From the NCBI GenBank assembly GCA_018970895.1, contig JAGWVM010000006.1, forward strand, positions 1 through 50,291: a stretch of 50,291 nt of DNA, read 5' to 3'. The stretch's first letter is position 1; each line of letters starts with the position of its first letter. Below the pieces are notes generated by a model. It was given only the letters and a program-made list of their open reading frames with translations, was not told the origin of the DNA and ran no database searches. The position numbers were made by a program, and so were the translations under genes. Shown here piece by piece: positions 8,194-16,674 of the stretch. The DNA comes from Lysobacteraceae bacterium (GTDB taxonomy: Bacteria > Pseudomonadota > Gammaproteobacteria > Xanthomonadales > Rhodanobacteraceae).

Positions 8194-9021
8194 TCAACCG
8201 GCCGCATCCCGATCCCGGACACTCGGGCGGACGGCCCAGGCGCCGATGATCCGGTGCAGTGCGTCCAGCCCGTCGAACAGCGCGGCCGGCCCCGGCTGCA
8301 GGATGATCGGCGACTTCACCTCGTGCAGCTCGCCGTCGCGCACGGCGGGAATCGCCCCCCAGCCCGCGCGTGCGGCCACCTTCTCCGGCCGGAAGCGCTT
8401 GCCGCACCAGGAGCCCAGGATGATGTCCGGCGCGCGGGCGATCACCGGGGCACCGTCGGCGAGGATCCGCTGCCTGGCCAGCGGCTCGCGTGCCCGCTCC
8501 GGAAAGATGTCGTCGCCGCCGGCGAGGTTGATCAGCTCGGCGACCCAGCGGATACCGGTGATCAGCGGCTCGTCCCATTCCTCGAAGTACACCTTGGGCC
8601 GGCGCGGCAGCGCATCAGCCGCCGCGCGCACGGCGGCGATGTGCGCTTCCGCGCGTTGCGCGTACGCCTCGGCCTTGTCCAGCGCGCCGACCATCGCGCC
8701 GAGCCGCCGGATGTAGGCCAGGATGCCGTCCACGCTGCGGTGATTGGAGATCCACACTTCCACGCCCGCCTTGATCAGCTCGCGCGCGATGTCGGCCTGG
8801 ATGTCGGAGAAGCCGATCGCCAGATCGGGCTTGAGCGCGAGGATCTCGCCGATCTTCGCGCTGGTGAACGCCGACACCCTGGGCTTTTCCCGGCGCGCGC
8901 GCGGCGGGCGCACGGTGAACCCGGAGATGCCGACGATGCGGTGCTCCTCGCCCAGCGCGTAGAGCACCTCGGTCGGTTCTTCGGTGAGGCAGACGATGCG
9001 CTGGGGAAAAGCGTCGGGCAT
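8194..9021 (-). CDS. Cobalamin-binding / BtuF-like class III substrate-binding-fold protein without obvious signal peptide
   Basis: MPDAFPQRIVCLTEEPTEVLYALGEEHRIVGISGFTVRP...KPRVSAFTSAKIGEILALKPDLAIGFSDIQADIARELIKAGVEVWI, a BtuF/FhuD-type fold signature. Confidence 0.85.
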   Translation of the reverse strand: MPDAFPQRIVCLTEEPTEVLYALGEEHRIVGISGFTVRPPRARREKPRVSAFTSAKIGEILALKPDLAIGFSDIQADIARELIKAGVEVWISNHRSVDGILAYIRRLGAMVGALDKAEAYAQRAEAHIAAVRAAADALPRRPKVYFEEWDEPLITGIRWVAELINLAGGDDIFPERAREPLARQRILADGAPVIARAPDIILGSWCGKRFRPEKVAARAGWGAIPAVRDGELHEVKSPIILQPGPAALFDGLDALHRIIGAWAVRPSVRDRDAAG

Positions 9022-9067
9022 GGCGGGCGATCGCGGCAACGGGTGGCCGCCCATGGTAGCGGCGTAC

Positions 9068-9508
9068 TCAGCCCGCGCCGATCACGGTCACCTGCACCCG
9101 GCGCTGGTGCGCGTCGGTGCGGTGCTCCCACAGGTACACGCCCTGCCAGGTGCCCAGCGCCAGCCGGCCGCCGTGCACCGGCAGCGTGAGACTGACGCCG
9201 GTAAGGACGGAGCGCACGTGCGCCGGCATGTCATCCGGCCCTTCGTCGTCGTGACGGAACAGCGGATCGCCATCGGGAACGGCACGGGCGAACCATCGCT
9301 CCAGATCCTCGCGGACAGTCGGATCGGCGTTCTCGCCGATCAGCAGCGAGCAGCTGGTGTGGGCGGTGAACACGTGGGCCAGTCCGGTCTGCACGCCGCT
9401 GGCGGCGATCGCGTTGGACAGCTCGTCGGTGATCTCGCTGAAGCCGCGCCCGCGCGTGTGGACGACGAAACCGCCCTGGGCGACATGCTCGACAGGCTGG
9501 CGGCGCAC
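9068..9508 (-). CDS. YjbQ family (UPF0047) protein, secondary thiamine-phosphate synthase-like
   Basis: HTRGRGFSEITDELSNAI...VFTAHTSCSLLIGENADPTVREDLERWFARAVPD...LTLPVHGGRLALGTWQGVYLWEHR. Confidence 0.92.
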   Translation of the reverse strand: MRRQPVEHVAQGGFVVHTRGRGFSEITDELSNAIAASGVQTGLAHVFTAHTSCSLLIGENADPTVREDLERWFARAVPDGDPLFRHDDEGPDDMPAHVRSVLTGVSLTLPVHGGRLALGTWQGVYLWEHRTDAHQRRVQVTVIGAG

Positions 9509-9521
9509 CGTGGCGGACTCC

Positions 9522-10109
9522 TCAGGGATACAGCAGGCGGTGGGTCCAGGTCTGGCCGTGACGGCTCCAGCGCACGCGTTCGTGCAGCCGGAACTGCGCG
9601 CCGTACCAGAACTCGATCATGTCCGGCTCCACCACGTAGCCGCCCCAGTGCGGCGGCCGCGCCACGTCGCGGCCCTCGAATTCCTGCTCGTAGCGGGCCA
9701 CGCGCTGCTCGAAGGTCTCGCGGTCCGGCAGGGTCTGCGACTGCAGCGACGCCCAGGCGCCGATCTGGCTGCCGCGCGGACGGCTGGCGAAGTAGGCGTC
9801 CGACTCCTCCGGCAACAGCTTGCGCGCGATGCCTTCGACACGCACCTGCACGCCCTCGCGCACCTCCTTCCAGTGGAAGTCGAGGGCGACCTGCGGATGC
9901 GCGTCCAGCTGGCTGCCCTTGTCGCTCTGGTAGTTGGTGAAGAAGCGCAACCCGCGCTCGTCCACGCCTTTCAGCAGCACGATGCGCGAGCTTACCCGCC
10001 CGGCGGCGTCGACGGTCGCCAGGTTCATGGCGGTGGGCTCGCGGTCGCCGCTGGCCTTGGCCTCCTCCAGCAGCTGCGTGAAGGTGTCCAGAATCTCGCG
10101 ATTGAGCAT
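9522..10109 (-). CDS. pdxH: Pyridoxamine 5'-phosphate oxidase
   Basis: MLNREILDTFTQLLEEAKASGDREPTAMNLATVDAAGRVSSRIVLLKGVDERGLRFFTNYQSDKGSQLDAHPQVALDFHWK...WGGYVVEPDMIEFWYGAQFRLHERVRW. Confidence 0.96.
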   Translation of the reverse strand: MLNREILDTFTQLLEEAKASGDREPTAMNLATVDAAGRVSSRIVLLKGVDERGLRFFTNYQSDKGSQLDAHPQVALDFHWKEVREGVQVRVEGIARKLLPEESDAYFASRPRGSQIGAWASLQSQTLPDRETFEQRVARYEQEFEGRDVARPPHWGGYVVEPDMIEFWYGAQFRLHERVRWSRHGQTWTHRLLYP

Positions 10110-10149
10110 AGGTCTTGAATCGTGGCCGGTGCGCGTCATCATGGCGCGG

Positions 10150-10980
10150 ATGAACGAAGATCCTAGCATGCAGAATCAGGCCCTGGCCGTGCTTCTGCTC
10201 GACCACTACGCCGGACGCATCGCCCGGGCGCGACGCCCGTACCTGATCGGCCTGTCGGGCCTGCAGGGCAGCGGCAAGAGCACCCTCGCCCGCGTCATTC
10301 GGACGCAGGCCGAGGCTCGCGGCATCCCCACCGAGGTGCTGTCACTGGACGATTTCTACTACGCCCGATCGGACCGCGAACTGATGGCGCGCGAGATCCA
10401 TCCGCTGCTGCGCACCCGCGGCGTGCCGGGTACGCACGAGATCGAGCTGCTGATGTCGGTGCTTGCCGGACTTCCGCAGGCGTCGGACAGGTTGCCGGTA
10501 CCCTACCCGCGCTTCGACAAGGGCCGCGACACGCGCCTCCCACCCTCGCGCTGGCCGAAGGTCACGCGGCCGCCGAAGCTGGTGATCCTCGAAGGCTGGG
10601 CGCTGGGCATCCGGCCGCAGAACGCGGCCGCGCTGGTTGCTCCGGTGAACGAACTGGAGCGCAACGAGGATCCGGACGGCGCCTGGCGCCGCTGGGTCAA
10701 CAAGCAGCTGCGCGGCTACCAGCCGCTGTGGCGCAAGCTCGACGCGCTGATCGTGCTGCAGGCGCCGAACTGGGATGTCGTACGCCGCTGGCGCAGCGAA
10801 CAGGAGCAACGCCTGATCGCGCGGCATGCTCCGCTGGCGATGGACGACCAGGCGATGCAGCGCTTCCTCGCCCATTTCGAGCGGCTCAGCCGGCACGCGC
10901 TGGGCACCCTGCCGCAGCTCGCGGACAGCTGGGTCGAGTACGACACCGAGCGCCACGTGATCGGACTCAACCACAATTGA
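10150..10980 (+). CDS. P-loop kinase of the glycerate kinase / PRK-like family
   Basis: LIGLSGLQGSGKSTLARVI Walker A; LSLDDFYYARSDRELMAREIHPLLRTRGVPGTHE; VILEGWALGIRP. Start may instead be 10168. Confidence 0.8.
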   Translation: MNEDPSMQNQALAVLLLDHYAGRIARARRPYLIGLSGLQGSGKSTLARVIRTQAEARGIPTEVLSLDDFYYARSDRELMAREIHPLLRTRGVPGTHEIELLMSVLAGLPQASDRLPVPYPRFDKGRDTRLPPSRWPKVTRPPKLVILEGWALGIRPQNAAALVAPVNELERNEDPDGAWRRWVNKQLRGYQPLWRKLDALIVLQAPNWDVVRRWRSEQEQRLIARHAPLAMDDQAMQRFLAHFERLSRHALGTLPQLADSWVEYDTERHVIGLNHN

Positions 10981-10996
10981 GTCCGATCCACCGCAC

Positions 10997-11341
10997 TCAG
11001 CCGCCCGGTTCCACCTGTACGGCCGTGCCGTAGGCCAGCACCTCGGTCACCCCCTGGGCGACCTCGTTGGCGTCATACCGCATGCCGATCACCGCATTCG
11101 CACCCAGTGCCGCGGCGTGGTCGAGCATCAGCTCGAACGCGTCGACGCGCGCCTTTTCGCACAGCTCGGTGTACAGCGAGATGTTGCCGCCGACCAGGGT
11201 CTGCAGCGCCGCGCCCACGTTGCCGACGACGCTGCGCGAGCGCACGGTGATGCCGCGCACGATGCCGAGCGGACGCACCACGCGATAGCCGGGAACGTCG
11301 TTGGTGGTACTGACCATGTGGCGGGAAACCGGAGTAGGCAT
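10997..11341 (-). CDS. YbjQ family (UPF0145) protein
   Basis: [77 protein letters not shown]. Confidence 0.93.
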   Translation of the reverse strand: MPTPVSRHMVSTTNDVPGYRVVRPLGIVRGITVRSRSVVGNVGAALQTLVGGNISLYTELCEKARVDAFELMLDHAAALGANAVIGMRYDANEVAQGVTEVLAYGTAVQVEPGG

Positions 11342-11383
11342 GATGGACTCCTGGTGGCAGGCAGCTGCGCGACGGCAGCCGGT

Positions 11384-12229
11384 TCAAGACGATGCGACAT
11401 CGTCCCACAGCGCCGCGTAGCCGGCACGTGCATCCGGCCACCGCGGTGCCCAGCCACTGGCACGCAGGCGCGCGTTGGACAACCGCTTGCTGCCGATACC
11501 CGCAGGGGCCGGCCCCTCGGCGGGCGGCGGCGCCCCGACCAGCGTGGCGAGACGGTCGTACAGCACGTCCAGCGGCAGCGGCGTGTCGTCGGCGCCCAGG
11601 TAGACCGGATGTGGATCGGGCACGGCGAGCAGATGGGCGATCGCGGCGGCCGCGTCGTCGACGTGGATGCGATTGGCCCAGTGCGGGAGGCCACGCGGTA
11701 CGCGGGCCTGTCCCGCGCGCAGGCGCTCGAGCAGTTGCAGTCGCCCGGGGCCGTAGAGTCCGGCCAGGCGCAGCGCGACCGATCGCACCGGCTGCGCGGC
11801 CAGCCAGCGCTCGGCCTCGAGCAGCACCGCACCGTTGAAGCCCGGCGGATCGGCGGGCGTGTCCTCGTCCACCCAGGCGCCGTCGTGGTCGCCGTGGACC
11901 GCGCTGGAGGAGACGAACAGCACGCGGCGCAGCGCCGATGGATCCAGCGCCGCCATCACCCGGCGCAGGCCGTCGACGAACACCGCGCGGTACGCCGTCT
12001 CCGTGCGTGCGCCCGGCGTGGGCAGGTGCACCAGCTGCGTGATGCCGGATGGCAGCGCGGGCATACCGTCGTCGCGCGAGAGGTCGCCGGCCAGCCAGGC
12101 GATGCCGTCAGCGGCGCCCTGCGGCGGACGCCGGCGCAGGGCGAACACCGCATCGCCGCGGGCCCGCAGCCGCTGCGCCACGCGCTGGCCCAGATCGCCG
12201 CAACCGGACAGCAGCACGCGCTCGCTCAT
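11384..12229 (-). CDS. NAD(P)-dependent epimerase/dehydratase (YeeZ-like)
   Basis: [33 protein letters not shown] Rossmann start; [30 protein letters not shown]. Confidence 0.85.
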   Translation of the reverse strand: MSERVLLSGCGDLGQRVAQRLRARGDAVFALRRRPPQGAADGIAWLAGDLSRDDGMPALPSGITQLVHLPTPGARTETAYRAVFVDGLRRVMAALDPSALRRVLFVSSSAVHGDHDGAWVDEDTPADPPGFNGAVLLEAERWLAAQPVRSVALRLAGLYGPGRLQLLERLRAGQARVPRGLPHWANRIHVDDAAAAIAHLLAVPDPHPVYLGADDTPLPLDVLYDRLATLVGAPPPAEGPAPAGIGSKRLSNARLRASGWAPRWPDARAGYAALWDDVASS

Positions 12230-12280
12230 GGCCCTGGAATTCCCGTCGGATGCCGGATCGGCCCCTGCTAGCATGCGGCC

Positions 12281-12820
12281 ATGAATCCGTCGTGCAATCT
12301 CTTCATCGTCGGACCGACCGGAGCCGGCAAGACCTCGATCGGCCGACGCCTCGCCGAACATTACCAGCTCGCCTTCGTCGACCTCGACCAGGAGATCGAA
12401 CGCCACTGCGGCGTGCCGGTCGTCACCGTGTTCGAGCTGGAAGGCGAGGCCGGCTTCCGCCGTCGCGAGAGCGACCTGCTCGACCAGTGCACGAGCCGAC
12501 CGGGCATCGTCCTGGCGACCGGTGCCGGCGCCGTGCTCGACCCGGCCAACCGCCGGCACCTGACCGAACGCGGCTACGTGCTGTGGCTGCAGGCCGGCAT
12601 CGAGCAGCAGCTCGAGCGGCTCGCCCGCGATACCAAGCGGCCGCTGCTGGCCGGCGAGGATCGCCGCGCGAAGCTCACCGCGATGCGCGAGGTACGCGAA
12701 CCGCTGTACCGCGAACTGGCCGACCTGGTACTGCCGGACGAACACGAGAACGTGCAGGCGGCCACCCAGCGCGCCATCGCCCTGATCGACACCCACTGGA
12801 ACCGCACCCGAGCCGCATGA
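12281..12820 (+). CDS. aroK: Shikimate kinase
   Basis: [59 protein letters not shown]; followed by aroB. Confidence 0.95.
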   Translation: MNPSCNLFIVGPTGAGKTSIGRRLAEHYQLAFVDLDQEIERHCGVPVVTVFELEGEAGFRRRESDLLDQCTSRPGIVLATGAGAVLDPANRRHLTERGYVLWLQAGIEQQLERLARDTKRPLLAGEDRRAKLTAMREVREPLYRELADLVLPDEHENVQAATQRAIALIDTHWNRTRAA

Positions 12821-13908
12821 ACATCCCCGCCCCACGCTCCATCGACGTCGCCCTCGGCCACCGCAGCTACGCGGTGCGCATCGGCCCGGGCCTGCTCGCC
12901 GACAGCGCCGCCTGGCGCACCGCGATCCGCGGTCGCCACGTGCTGGTGATCAGCAACACCACGGTGGCGCCGCTGTACCTGGACACGGTGGCGAAGGGGC
13001 TGGAGGGTCTAACCTGGGACGCCTTCCTGCTCGAGGACGGCGAGGCCCACAAGACCTTCGACAACGTCGGCCGCGCGCTCGCGGCGCTGGCCAGGCTCGG
13101 CGCCACCCGCGACGCCTGCATCATCGCGCTGGGCGGCGGCGTGGTCGGCGACCTGGCCGGATTCACCGCGGCCTGCTGGATGCGCGGCATCGACTTCATC
13201 CAGCTGCCGACCACGCTGCTGGCGATGGTCGACTCCTCGGTCGGCGGCAAGACCGGCGTGAACCTGCCGGCCGGCAAGAACCTGGTCGGCGCCTTCCACC
13301 AGCCGCGCGGCGTGTTCGCCGACATCGGCACCCTGGCCACCCTGCCCGCGCGCGAATTCCGCGCCGGCCTGGCCGAGGTGGTCAAGGGCGCGGCGATCGG
13401 CGATGCGGCGTTCTTCGGCTGGCTGGAGGCGCACGCCGACGCGCTGGCCGCGCGCGACCCGGCCACGGTGAGCGAGGCGATCGCGCGCAAGATCGCCTAC
13501 AAGGCCGGCGTGGTCGCCCGCGACGAGACCGAACAGGGCGAGCGCGCCCTGCTCAACCTCGGCCACACCTTCGGCCACGCGCTGGAAACCGCCGGCCGCT
13601 ACACCACCCTGCTGCACGGCGAGGCGGTGGCGGTCGGCATGGTGCTGGCCGCGCAGCTCTCGCAGCAGCTGGGCATGAGTACGCTGGACGACACCCTGCG
13701 CCTGCAGCGCCTGCTCGACACGCTGGGACTGCCCACCGACATCCCCGAAGGCATGGACCCGCAGCAGCTGCTTGCGCTGATGCGGCTGGACAAGAAGAAC
13801 ACCGCCGGCACGCTGCGGTTGATCCTGTGGCGCGGGATCGGCCGGGCGGAGATCGTCAGCGGCGTGGCCGAAGATGCCGTGCTCGGCGTACTGCAGGCAG
13901 CCGCGTAG
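12817..13908 (+). CDS. aroB: 3-dehydroquinate synthase
   Basis: [27 protein letters not shown]...[64 protein letters not shown] overlap with aroK. Confidence 0.97.
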   Translation: MNIPAPRSIDVALGHRSYAVRIGPGLLADSAAWRTAIRGRHVLVISNTTVAPLYLDTVAKGLEGLTWDAFLLEDGEAHKTFDNVGRALAALARLGATRDACIIALGGGVVGDLAGFTAACWMRGIDFIQLPTTLLAMVDSSVGGKTGVNLPAGKNLVGAFHQPRGVFADIGTLATLPAREFRAGLAEVVKGAAIGDAAFFGWLEAHADALAARDPATVSEAIARKIAYKAGVVARDETEQGERALLNLGHTFGHALETAGRYTTLLHGEAVAVGMVLAAQLSQQLGMSTLDDTLRLQRLLDTLGLPTDIPEGMDPQQLLALMRLDKKNTAGTLRLILWRGIGRAEIVSGVAEDAVLGVLQAAA

Positions 13909-14002
13909 GAGCCCGCTCGCGGGCGATGCCTTGGGCTTTTGCTTCGATGGGGATCAGGATGGGGATCAGGAGCAGGAGCATCGCCCGCCAGCGGGCTCCT
14001 AC
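13905..14002. repeat. Inverted pair of REP-like 25-nt palindromic units
   Basis: GTAGGAGCCCGCTCGCGGGCGATGC (13905-13929) and the reverse complement of GTAGGAGCCCGCTGGCGGGCGATGC (13978-14002); 24/25 complementary; the first unit contains the aroB TAG stop. Confidence 0.85.
13946..13969. repeat. 12-bp tandem repeat GATGGGGATCAG x2 inside the REP-like loop
   Basis: Direct reading: gatggggatcag gatggggatcag, followed by gagcaggagca. Confidence 0.8.
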
Positions 14003-14014
14003 GCCGGTTGTCCG

Positions 14015-14929
14015 TCAGACCTCGTGGTGGATCGCTTCGACCGGCATCGCCCCGGCCTTGCGCGCGCTGCGCCGCGGCGCCAGCTCCACCAGGTACATCG
14101 CCGCCAGCACCAGTGCGCCGCCGCCGAGCATGCGCCAGGTCAGCGACTCGCCGCCGAAGGCCACCGCGAAGCCGGCGGCGAACACCGGCTCCAGCGTCAT
14201 CACGATCGCCGCGCGGGTGGCCGGCATGTGCGCCTGCGCCCAGGTCTGCACCAGCATCGCGCCGGCACCGGCGGCCAGTGCCATGTAGACCAGTGCGAAC
14301 CACACGCCGCGGTCCGGCGGCAGCTTCGGCCCGTGCGGCAGGGTGGCCAGCAGGCACACCGCGGCGATCGCCAGCATCTGCACCGTGGACAGCGCGAAGG
14401 CATCGCCCGGCCGCGACCACTGCCCCAGCCCGACGATGTGCAGGCCGTAAAGCGCGGCGGAAATCAGCACCAGCACCACGCCCTTGTTCACGCTGAAACC
14501 CTGCAGCGAGAGCAGCGCCAGCCCACCGGTCGCCAGCAGCACCGCCGCCCAGGTCACCGAGGGCATGCGCTGGCGCAGCAACAGCGTGCCGAGCAGCGGG
14601 GTAAACACCACGTACATGCCGGTGACGAAGCCGCTGACGCTGGCCGATGCGTAGATCTGCCCGGTGGTCTGCAGCAGCTGGGCAATACCGTAGAGCGTGC
14701 CCAGAGCCAGGCCCTGCAGCCATTGCCGCCGCGGCAGCCGCATCAGCGGACGGGCGAACAACAGCGCCATCGCCAGCGCGGCGATCACGAAGCGCACGGC
14801 CAGGAAATCGGCCACCGCGACGCGCTGCACGACGTCCCTGATGAGAAAGAACGTGGACCCCCATACCGCGGTGACCACGACCAGCGCGAGGGTGGCAAGC
14901 GCGCCGGTGCGCGCGGGGGACGTGCTCAT
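14015..14929 (-). CDS. DMT superfamily (EamA) transporter
   Basis: MSTSPARTGALATLALVVVTAVWGSTFFLIRDVVQRVAVADFLAVRFVIAALAMALLFARP...; about 10 hydrophobic segments. Confidence 0.93.
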   Translation of the reverse strand: MSTSPARTGALATLALVVVTAVWGSTFFLIRDVVQRVAVADFLAVRFVIAALAMALLFARPLMRLPRRQWLQGLALGTLYGIAQLLQTTGQIYASASVSGFVTGMYVVFTPLLGTLLLRQRMPSVTWAAVLLATGGLALLSLQGFSVNKGVVLVLISAALYGLHIVGLGQWSRPGDAFALSTVQMLAIAAVCLLATLPHGPKLPPDRGVWFALVYMALAAGAGAMLVQTWAQAHMPATRAAIVMTLEPVFAAGFAVAFGGESLTWRMLGGGALVLAAMYLVELAPRRSARKAGAMPVEAIHHEV

Positions 14930-15831
14930 GCGGGGTCCGTGAGGGAGGTGCGCCGGCGCAGCAGCTGCCCGGGCACCTGCAGCGCGAAGTGCGCCCAGAT
15001 GCCGAGCCAGACCAGCGCGGCGACGTGCGGCTTGCGCGCGGCCGGATCGAACTTGCGGAACCAGCGCCACATGCCGCGATGCTTGTGGCGGCTGACGAAG
15101 ACCGGGCGATGGCGGCTGGAGCCGCCCTTGCCGTGCAGCACGCGCACGTCGCCGGCGAGCATCACGCGATAGCCGGCGTCGCGCACGCGGCGGCACAGGT
15201 CCAGGTCCTCGCAGTGCAGGAAGTAGCCTTCGTCGAAGCCGCCGAGGTACTCGAACACGCGGCGCGACACCAGCATCAGCGCGCCGGACACGGCCTCGGC
15301 CTCGACCGCGTGGCCGGGCATCGGTCCGTCGATGTTCACGCCCTCGCCGGGGCGGCCGAGCATCGTGTTGAGCGAGCGCTGCAGCAGCGGGTCGCGCCGG
15401 TACGAGGCGGGATCGGGACGGCCTGCGGCATCGCAGACCACCGCGCCGACCAGGCCGGTGCGCGACTGCGCGTCGAAGGCGGCGACCAGCCGCGGCACGG
15501 TGTCGGGCTCGAGCAGGCAATCCGGATTGAGCACCAGCAGGCGCTGCCCGCCCGCACGCTTGGCGGCGCGGTTCACCGCCGCGCCGAAGCCGAGGTTGGC
15601 GTGGTTGAAGATCACCGTAAGGCGCGGCTCCTGCTCGAGCGCGCGCGCGACCGCCTCAGGGATGCCGTCGCGCGAGCCGTTGTCGATCAGCAGCACCTCG
15701 CGCACGCCGGGACTGGCGAGCGCGCGCCGCACGCAGTCGTGCAGCCCCGGGCCGCTGTCGGCCGAGACCACGATGACACTGACGTCGCGCACGCCCGCGG
15801 GGGACGCGGGGGGAAAAGGAGGGGAGCTCAC
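14926..15831 (-). CDS. Glycosyltransferase family 2 (rhamnosyltransferase-like)
   Basis: DVSVIVVSADSGPGLHDCVRRALASPGVREVLLIDNGSRDG...FNHANLGFGAAVNRAAKRAGGQRLLVLNPDCLLEPDTV...GGFDEGYFLHCEDLDLCRRVRDAGYRV; GTG start; 4-nt overlap with the DMT gene. Confidence 0.92.
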   Translation of the reverse strand: MSSPPFPPASPAGVRDVSVIVVSADSGPGLHDCVRRALASPGVREVLLIDNGSRDGIPEAVARALEQEPRLTVIFNHANLGFGAAVNRAAKRAGGQRLLVLNPDCLLEPDTVPRLVAAFDAQSRTGLVGAVVCDAAGRPDPASYRRDPLLQRSLNTMLGRPGEGVNIDGPMPGHAVEAEAVSGALMLVSRRVFEYLGGFDEGYFLHCEDLDLCRRVRDAGYRVMLAGDVRVLHGKGGSSRHRPVFVSRHKHRGMWRWFRKFDPAARKPHVAALVWLGIWAHFALQVPGQLLRRRTSLTDPA

Positions 15832-15871
15832 CGGCGCAAGTATGCGCGCGCGGTACCGATTCGCAAGCGGC

Positions 15872-16627
15872 TCAGCGGGACGATTCGCGTTGCAGCGCCT
15901 GCTCCAGCGGCAAAGGCATGTCGCCCTCGCCTGACTGCAGCCAGGGCTGGCTTTCGAACCAGCCGCACAGGTGTCGGCGCCGCAGGCGGCAGGAGCGCCC
16001 GTCGCCGGTGTGCCACAGCAGCACACCGGGCGTCAGCTCGACCGCCAGCCAGCCGCCCGCCGGATCGATCGCGCAACGGCCAGACGGCGCCTCGATGCCA
16101 CGGCCATCGTCAAGCCGGAACCCGGCGAAGCCGCCCTCGCGCACGTATCGCACATGGCCGCCTGGCATCGAACGCGGCAACGGCAGCGGTTCGACCCCGC
16201 AGTGGTGCCACTGCACCGGCACCAGCTCGATGATCCCGCGACCCGCTGGCGGCGGGGCGAGCACCCGGGCGGGCCACTCGCTCTCCGGCGGCGGCGGCGG
16301 ACCCGCGCTTGCCCGCCGCCGGTGCCGGTCGAGCCAGGTCTCCAGCCCGGCGAGCAGGGTGAATCCGGCCAGCAGGGCCACGGCGGAGACGGTCCACGCA
16401 AGCGCGGCTTCGTCGAACCCGCGACCCAGCGCGAACGCCACGCCCGGCAGGCCCCAGCGCAGCAAGCCGCGGCACGGCCCCTGCCAGGGCTGCAGGCGTT
16501 CCACCTGCGCCAGCAGCGCCGCCGCGATGCCCAGAAGCAACGGAAGCCCCAGCCACCAGGGCAGCAGGGCCAGGGCGATCAGCCAGGCCGCAAACGGTCC
16601 GCTGCGACGCAGGACGGGGCCAGGCAC
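15872..16627 (-). CDS. Hypothetical membrane-anchored protein
   Basis: Start MPGPVLRRSGPFAAWLIALALLPWWLGLPLLLGIAAALLAQ; later hydrophobic segments AALAWTVSAVALLAGFTLLAGLE; acidic/aromatic soluble C-terminus; consistent codon usage. Confidence 0.6.
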   Translation of the reverse strand: MPGPVLRRSGPFAAWLIALALLPWWLGLPLLLGIAAALLAQVERLQPWQGPCRGLLRWGLPGVAFALGRGFDEAALAWTVSAVALLAGFTLLAGLETWLDRHRRRASAGPPPPPESEWPARVLAPPPAGRGIIELVPVQWHHCGVEPLPLPRSMPGGHVRYVREGGFAGFRLDDGRGIEAPSGRCAIDPAGGWLAVELTPGVLLWHTGDGRSCRLRRRHLCGWFESQPWLQSGEGDMPLPLEQALQRESSR

Positions 16628-16674
16628 GGCTCAGCCACCGCCAGCCGCGGCGGCGCGGGCGTGATGCCGCGCGC

